Assembly (NCBI GenBank): GCA_034437215.1
Contig: DAOTVC010000009.1
Span: forward strand, 1-18,356
Reading direction: 5' to 3'
DNA from: DAOTVC01 sp034437215
GTDB lineage: Bacteria > Chloroflexota > Anaerolineae > B4-G1 > SLSP01
DNA length: 18,356 bases
Of the stretch, positions 14,093 through 18,356 are shown piece by piece; position 1 is the stretch's first letter; each line of letters begins with the position of its first letter. The notes under the pieces were generated by a model. The model saw only the letters and a program-made list of their open reading frames with translations, had not been told where the DNA came from and did not search any database. The position numbers and the translations under genes are program-made.

Positions 14093-14200
14093 CGAATCCC
14101 TCCTCACCGGCGCACAACTTTACATGCTACACAGTGGTATGTACCAGAACCTGCAGCCGATTCAAGTCCCTCCGGGTGCCATCACAAAGCCCTCCTACTC
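14093..14200 (-). promoter_or_regulatory. Intergenic region with weak possible promoter and tiny leader frame
   Basis: This 108-nt gap separates the peptidase-like gene from CpaB-SH3 and is locally more AT-rich. TTGAAT (14160-14165) and TACATA (14138-14143) with a 16-nt spacer could be -35/-10 elements, but the -10 match is poor. AGGAGG (14191-14196) is followed after 8 nt by a 6-codon frame (14162-14182; MAPGGT), which could be a leader peptide or chance. Confidence 0.25.
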
Positions 14201-14824
14201 TCACGTCACCACGTTCAGAAGCAGGTAGCCGCCCCACCCTACGGCAAAGCCAAAGGCGACAGGAGCGCCCTTCGTCTCCAGCTCCTGCCGGGTGATAGCC
14301 TGGGTGGGCAGCGTCAGAAAGCCCAGGAAGGCCAGCGTCCCGTAGCGGTGCAGGAGCCAGAAAAGAGCCGCCAGGACCCAGCCGCCGGTGAGGCAGAGAA
14401 GCGTGGAGAGGTGGGGCGAGAGGGCCAACAGGGCAACGAAGAGCAGGCGCTCCCCACCGGCGATCCAGTTCAAGCGGTAGAAGCCGTAGATAGTGACCCA
14501 ACTGGCAACGGTCAAGATCAACTCGGGACGCTGTTGGAGGGCAGCGACCAGGCTGGCGACGACCAGGAGCGCCGTCCGCAGAGCGTTCTCGAGATCTGGA
14601 CGGTCACGGATGAAGGCCGGGTCGAGGGTAACCCACAGAAGCGCCAGCCCGCCCGGCCAATTGCCGGCCGCCAGCGTGCGCCATCCCCCGCAGAGCAGCA
14701 GCGGAAGGCTCACCCAGCGAGGGACCCTCAGCGTACGCAACTCGACCGACGCCCCCAGGGCTACGACCCCCAGGATCAGAACGTCCCAGACAACGGCACG
14801 GTAGGTGACCTCTGGCAGCGTCAT
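14201..14824 (-). CDS. A24-like prepilin peptidase, atypical active site
   Basis: The 207-residue polytopic membrane protein (about 6 helices) fits the TadV/CpaA-type A24 peptidase in several places. These are a first-helix end VELRTLRVPRWVSLPLLL (family: D-x-R-x-R-x-IPN-W), the late segment NWIAGGERLLFVALLAL (family: GxGDxKLLAAL) and the C-terminal GAPVAFGFAVG. The two expected catalytic Asp positions read Glu (E28 and E125) and the distance between them is longer than usual. It could be an inactive or altered peptidase, or a different membrane protein with convergent motifs. Its ATG overlaps the ATPase stop (ATGA). If active, it would process the Flp and TadE-like leaders in this window, since no other peptidase candidate is present. 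Confidence 0.62.
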   Translation of the reverse strand: MTLPEVTYRAVVWDVLILGVVALGASVELRTLRVPRWVSLPLLLCGGWRTLAAGNWPGGLALLWVTLDPAFIRDRPDLENALRTALLVVASLVAALQQRPELILTVASWVTIYGFYRLNWIAGGERLLFVALLALSPHLSTLLCLTGGWVLAALFWLLHRYGTLAFLGFLTLPTQAITRQELETKGAPVAFGFAVGWGGYLLLNVVT

Positions 14825-16473
14825 CTCCTACCCCCCTTCAGGATATGCTCCAACTCCGCATCGCTGGGCGGTTGAATGTGGGAGATGTCGATGAAGTTGA
14901 CGGGGAAGATTTCCATGTCCTGCTCGTGGGCGATGGTCTTGCGAGCGCGTCGCACGAAGCCCACCCCCTGGGGCATGTTGAGCAGGCGCAGCGTCCACTT
15001 GTGATACTCGTCCATCGAGGTCTTACCGGGAAGCTTCCCCATCTTGGCACAGGCCATCTCCGCATCGTCCAGGGTATCCACTGCCTGAAAGATGGCGATC
15101 CGCGAGGAGGTGACGACACCCTGGGGCATGGGCGTGAGGTGTTGTCCCGCCGCCCAACCGTAGAGGCCGAACTTCCGTCCCCGATCCCAGATATCGTCCC
15201 ACAAGCCCGACCCCTTTTCGACGGCCAGCGCGGCATCGGTCCTCCCCGCCTCCGGTGACTGCATGACGACGTGGGCCTCCTCGAAGAAGAGCAGGTGTTT
15301 GGGGATGGGCCGGCGGTGGCGGATGAAGGTATCATAACGCCCCTCGGCGTGCTGGAAGATGGCGCTGGTCATCAGTCCGATGATGAACTGCTTCAAGGAG
15401 CTATCCTCCCGGAAGCTGCCCTCGAGCACCGTAGCGGCGTGAGGCGTCATCCACTGCTCCACGGTGGTGCCCTCCGGCTGCCCAAAGGCCCGGGCGTAGG
15501 CTCCGTAGCCCACGAACTCCTCCATCTTGTCGAGGATGCGCTTCACGACACCCGCAGAGATGCGGTCCGAGTGGTCCCTCTCCAGCGCCCGATGGCGCTC
15601 CTGCAACGCCTCGTAGAGCTCCGACATCGAGACCTGCGCTGAACGCTCCGCCCGGATCTGCCCGTCGTCAGCGATCACCCCGGCCCTCCGATAGACGTCG
15701 AGCACGGCCCCCTTGACGTGGTGGAAGCCGGTGGCTCCCGTCGCGTAGGCCAACGCCCAGCGCTTGGCGATACTCGCCGCCCAGTCCTTGGAAGAGATGA
15801 AGGGGCTGGGAATTTGCAAGGGGTTGAAGTGGATGTGGTTGAAGTCGGGGTCGGTGAGGGAGTAGAGGCGGAACTCGCGGGGAGCGATGAGCTTCCCCAG
15901 CTTGCGCCACTCACGGGTGGGATCGAAGACAGTGATTCCCACCTCCGGCACGCCGCCGATCTCCACGTGCTCGGGTTGCAGCGGCCCCCGTACAGGGACG
16001 GGAACGGGATAGCCCTCCTCGTCGACGCGCAGCATGTTGATGATCTGAGCCAGGATCCACAGCGCGGAGTTGCTCTTCCCGGAGCCCGAAGCGCCGATGA
16101 TGATACCGTGCATCAGGTCGCCGCGCGGGATGCGGTGGACGTGGTGCGGGTCGGGCTCGACGTTGATATCGAGGACGTGCCCGATGGGGATCTCGCCGGT
16201 GGTCCGGCGCCGGGATAGCTCGTTGGGCCAGGCCTCCAGGGAGGCGGAGATGGTCCCCGAGGAGACGCGGAGAGGGTGGACGAGGGCTGCCAGCTCGTTG
16301 CTGTTGAGCAGCTGGGCGTGGCGGTAGGTCTCGTAGAGCTCCCCCTGTCTCCCCTCCACCTGCTCGCCTCGAGCGTCGAAACGCAGGTGCACGGCCTGCG
16401 CCCAGAGCTCTTCATCCCCCGAGCGGACGGCGACGGGTACGACCACATTCTCCTCCCGCATGGCCGCCACCAT
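14821..16473 (-). CDS. HerA/VirB4-like P-loop ATPase, motor part
   Basis: This 550-residue frame contains a HerA-type motor (DUF87/TraC-like). Walker A is GASGSGKSNSAL (127-138), the following strand is VFDPTREWRKL (182-192), Walker B is HLLFFEEAHVVM (393-404), and a late Gln/Arg region reads GRKFGLYGWAAGQHL with SSRIAIFQ. Residues 1-120 hold the N-terminal linker (NSNELAALVHPL, PIGHVLDINVEPDPHHVHR). ATG 16473 has only a weak GGGAAG upstream. Moreover the upstream frame is the same frame, separated by one TAG and five codons, so this is probably the C-terminal half of one longer protein. HerA/VirB4 hexamers pump DNA or power secretion; partner genes such as NurA are not seen here. Confidence 0.85.
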   Translation of the reverse strand: MVAAMREENVVVPVAVRSGDEELWAQAVHLRFDARGEQVEGRQGELYETYRHAQLLNSNELAALVHPLRVSSGTISASLEAWPNELSRRRTTGEIPIGHVLDINVEPDPHHVHRIPRGDLMHGIIIGASGSGKSNSALWILAQIINMLRVDEEGYPVPVPVRGPLQPEHVEIGGVPEVGITVFDPTREWRKLGKLIAPREFRLYSLTDPDFNHIHFNPLQIPSPFISSKDWAASIAKRWALAYATGATGFHHVKGAVLDVYRRAGVIADDGQIRAERSAQVSMSELYEALQERHRALERDHSDRISAGVVKRILDKMEEFVGYGAYARAFGQPEGTTVEQWMTPHAATVLEGSFREDSSLKQFIIGLMTSAIFQHAEGRYDTFIRHRRPIPKHLLFFEEAHVVMQSPEAGRTDAALAVEKGSGLWDDIWDRGRKFGLYGWAAGQHLTPMPQGVVTSSRIAIFQAVDTLDDAEMACAKMGKLPGKTSMDEYHKWTLRLLNMPQGVGFVRRARKTIAHEQDMEIFPVNFIDISHIQPPSDAELEHILKGGRR

Positions 16474-16488
16474 CGCGCTTCCCAGCTG

Positions 16489-18356
16489 CTAGAGGGTCAC
16501 CTCGTCGGGCGCCAGGAGGGTGACCTGGGTGAGGAACATGCCCGTCGTCAACCCGGCCTCCAGCCGCTGTCCCTGCTGGGCCAGAAGTCGAGCAGGGAAG
16601 TCGTAAGCGGCGTCGTGAATCTGGCGGGAGAAGCCGAGACCGGCGATAATGGAACCGCCACCGGGTCCCGCGATACCCCGCGTGGTGACGCGCACCCTCC
16701 CGGCCTCCACGCCGACCCCACCCGACTCACCCCGGGCTTGCACCTGGGCGTACTCGCGCCCCTCGCCGATCTTGACCTCCTGGCGGGCTCCGATCCCCTC
16801 TACCCGCTCCTCCTGTTGGCTCTGTCCTACAAAGGACTCCGCGCGGTGCCCGCTGATCACGCGATCGATCTCCCGCTGCAGCCGGGTGTCCCGCGTGATG
16901 CGGTCATCTTGCACCAGATGACCCTGCCGGGAGCCCTGTTCGCTGTAGTGACCGGCGTAGCTCTTCACGAAACTCTGGCGGGTCCGGTAGCGATCCTGCG
17001 TGCGCTGGCCCCAATCCGCAGCGCTCTCCTGCTCGACGTGCTGTTGAACCTGACTATCCCAGTCTCGGACAGCATCCCGCTCCGTGTGGTGGCGGTCGTA
17101 GTAGCTCTCATCCATCCGGTAGTTCTCGCTGTAGCCGTAGCCGGCGTTCGTCCTCCGCGTTCCACCACCCGCGCGGGTCTGCGTCGTCGTGGTCTGCTCG
17201 CTGCCCTCCCACGCCCGGCTGGCCTCCCCCGCCTGTGCGCCCTCATGACTGTAGGCCCGCTCCCCATCCTGCCAACCCGACTCCACGGTGACACCCTCGC
17301 TGCGCTGCGTGCGCTGCTCCGAGCCCTGCTCTGCGGCACTCTGCTCGTTGCGACCCTCGACGATGGCTCCCCGCTCCCCCACCTCGTTGCCGATCCCTCC
17401 ACCCATGCCGAGCACATTAGGCGATAGATTGGCCTCGGTGGATTCCCGGGCGTAGGTCTCCTGCTCGACGCTCGAACTGCGCACGTCGCTCTCCGCACTC
17501 CGGTCGTAGCTCTGTTCGCTCCCCACCTGGCGGGTCTGGTGCTGCGCGCCCTCGTAGTGATCGAACTCGCTCTGAACTCCGCTCCCCTCGAAGGAGGCGT
17601 CCGTCTCTTCGCGAAAGTCACCGCTCCACGCACGGTTGGTCGTCGTCGTGAAAGCCGCCCCCTCGGAGAAGTGCTCGACAGAGGAGCGCGAGCCCGCTCC
17701 GGAACGTGAACCCGCCGCCCCCCGCTGCCCGCTGGTGCTCTCGTCGATGCTGTCATGGGCCGCCATCCGCCCCTGCTCCTCAGCCTGCTGATCGGTAACC
17801 AGCTGCTGTTGGCGGGAGCCGGCCTGGGCGTTCGCCCGCATTCCGGTCTCCTGCAGCACCCCGCTCTCGCGCGCCCGGTAGGAGCGCTCCAGCTGGTACT
17901 GCTCGGCGTAATCTCGCTCGAGATGCGCCGCTGTCTCCTCGTGCTCGCGAATGTCCTCGGAGAGGTGCTGGCGCTCGCTGTAGCTCGTGGATTCGGCGCC
18001 GCTATGCGTCTCCTCGCGCTCGTTGCGCTGCCGGTAGCCGGCGATCTCGTTCGACTGCCCGGCCGCCAGACGGTGTCCTGTCTGCTCTTCGCGTGACCGG
18101 CCCCGGGCGCGCGAGATCGCCGAGGAGCGATAGGATTGGTCGGTTACGGCAGCGACGGGATTGATAAAGGAGGGGAGCACCACGCTCAAGGACGCGCTCT
18201 CCCCCTGCTTCACCTTGGAGGCGAAGTAGCTGAGCGCGTCGGCCGTCTGGCGGATCATCTCCCGCACCCGGAGGGCGTACATGGGGCTGGCCTGGATCAA
18301 CACGGCGTAGGGGATACCTGCCAGGGCGGCGGCGACGACCTCCAGCTGCTCCTGAG
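16489..18356 (-). CDS. N-terminal part of HerA/VirB4-like ATPase with disordered insert; open at the right edge
   Basis: The frame is open to the window edge, so its true start is outside. It reads EQLEVVAAALAGIPYAVLIQ, then a helical region and SLSVVLPSFINPVAAV. Next come about 500 residues of Gln/Glu/Ser/Arg/Gly/Tyr-rich sequence with almost no hydrophobic core, and finally a folded segment (RLLAQQGQRLEAGLTTGMFL, TQVTLLAPDEVTL) before TAG 16489-16491. The folded ends match the N-terminal layout of HerA-like ATPases in which the motor follows directly, and the motor starts five codons later in the same frame. A CAG-to-TAG change would restore one protein. It is probably a broken or mis-sequenced gene; natural splitting with re-initiation is possible. 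Confidence 0.75.
   Translation of the reverse strand, partial: QEQLEVVAAALAGIPYAVLIQASPMYALRVREMIRQTADALSYFASKVKQGESASLSVVLPSFINPVAAVTDQSYRSSAISRARGRSREEQTGHRLAAGQSNEIAGYRQRNEREETHSGAESTSYSERQHLSEDIREHEETAAHLERDYAEQYQLERSYRARESGVLQETGMRANAQAGSRQQQLVTDQQAEEQGRMAAHDSIDESTSGQRGAAGSRSGAGSRSSVEHFSEGAAFTTTTNRAWSGDFREETDASFEGSGVQSEFDHYEGAQHQTRQVGSEQSYDRSAESDVRSSSVEQETYARESTEANLSPNVLGMGGGIGNEVGERGAIVEGRNEQSAAEQGSEQRTQRSEGVTVESGWQDGERAYSHEGAQAGEASRAWEGSEQTTTTQTRAGGGTRRTNAGYGYSENYRMDESYYDRHHTERDAVRDWDSQVQQHVEQESAADWGQRTQDRYRTRQSFVKSYAGHYSEQGSRQGHLVQDDRITRDTRLQREIDRVISGHRAESFVGQSQQEERVEGIGARQEVKIGEGREYAQVQARGESGGVGVEAGRVRVTTRGIAGPGGGSIIAGLGFSRQIHDAAYDFPARLLAQQGQRLEAGLTTGMFLTQVTLLAPDEVTL

Noticed and set aside
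13418..14875. 485-codon plus-strand frame
   Set aside because: Antisense shadow of CpaB-SH3 and the peptidase-like gene; no recognisable domain or membrane segment.
16276..17427. 383-codon plus-strand frame opposite the disordered insert
   Set aside because: The minus-strand frame continues smoothly into folded HerA-like segments. The plus frame is Leu/Pro/Arg-rich and resembles an antisense translation.
14821..18356. TAG read as an amino acid genome-wide
   Set aside because: At least five other genes in this window end at TAG exactly where the next gene's start or ribosome site follows, so TAG acts as a normal stop.

Overview
The window is a GC-rich (roughly 60-65% by eye) bacterial segment in which every supportable gene lies on the minus strand, so transcription runs from the right edge to the left edge. 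I count 23 reading frames, two of them cut by the window edges and two probably halves of one gene. They are tightly packed, with several 4-5 nt start/stop overlaps and strong Shine-Dalgarno motifs, like one long operon. The content is a Tad/Flp (tight adherence, type IVc) pilus locus. It has no secretin (RcpA/CpaC), TadD or peptidoglycan-binding OmpA-type protein, and it includes a HerA/VirB4-like ATPase. This suggests a single-membrane organism. Chloroflexota (Anaerolineae/Caldilineae/Thermomicrobia-like) is my best guess, but it is inference from gene content only.

Right part (14.2-18.4 kb): a large HerA/VirB4-type P-loop ATPase whose frame is interrupted by one in-frame TAG codon. Its upstream half carries a very long, hydrophilic, apparently disordered Gln/Glu/Ser/Arg-rich insertion. 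Next comes a membrane protein that looks like an A24 prepilin peptidase but has Glu at both expected catalytic Asp positions.

Middle-right (9.35-14.1 kb): a divergent second half-set of Tad parts. It comprises a CpaB/RcpC-like SAF protein fused to a C-terminal bacterial SH3 domain, two TadB/TadC-like platform proteins, a minimal Flp-type prepilin of about 37 residues, a DUF4352-like lipoprotein, and two small CpaE/ParA-like proteins with altered P-loops. This half-set has no secretion ATPase of its own.

Middle-left (1.6-9.3 kb): the canonical Tad core in order: CpaB, a zinc-ribbon microprotein, CpaE/TadZ, TadA (CpaF) ATPase, TadB, TadC and an Flp prepilin. After these come a TadE-like pseudopilin, a 57-residue membrane microprotein, a second TadE-like protein and a TadG-like protein. 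A perfect 13-bp stem-loop lies just after the major pilin gene. Left end (1-1.5 kb): a membrane-anchored extracellular protein with a possible NTF2-like domain, and the start of a secreted protein with a Gly-Pro/Asp-Pro linker.

Working model (inference): TadA powers assembly of Flp pilins through TadB/TadC, with TadE/TadG-like minor subunits. The second platform pair, second pilin, SH3-CpaB, lipoprotein and HerA-like ATPase form an accessory or alternative machine that may share TadA, possibly for cell-wall passage, adhesion or DNA movement. No tRNA, rRNA, CRISPR array, insertion sequence or integrase was seen.
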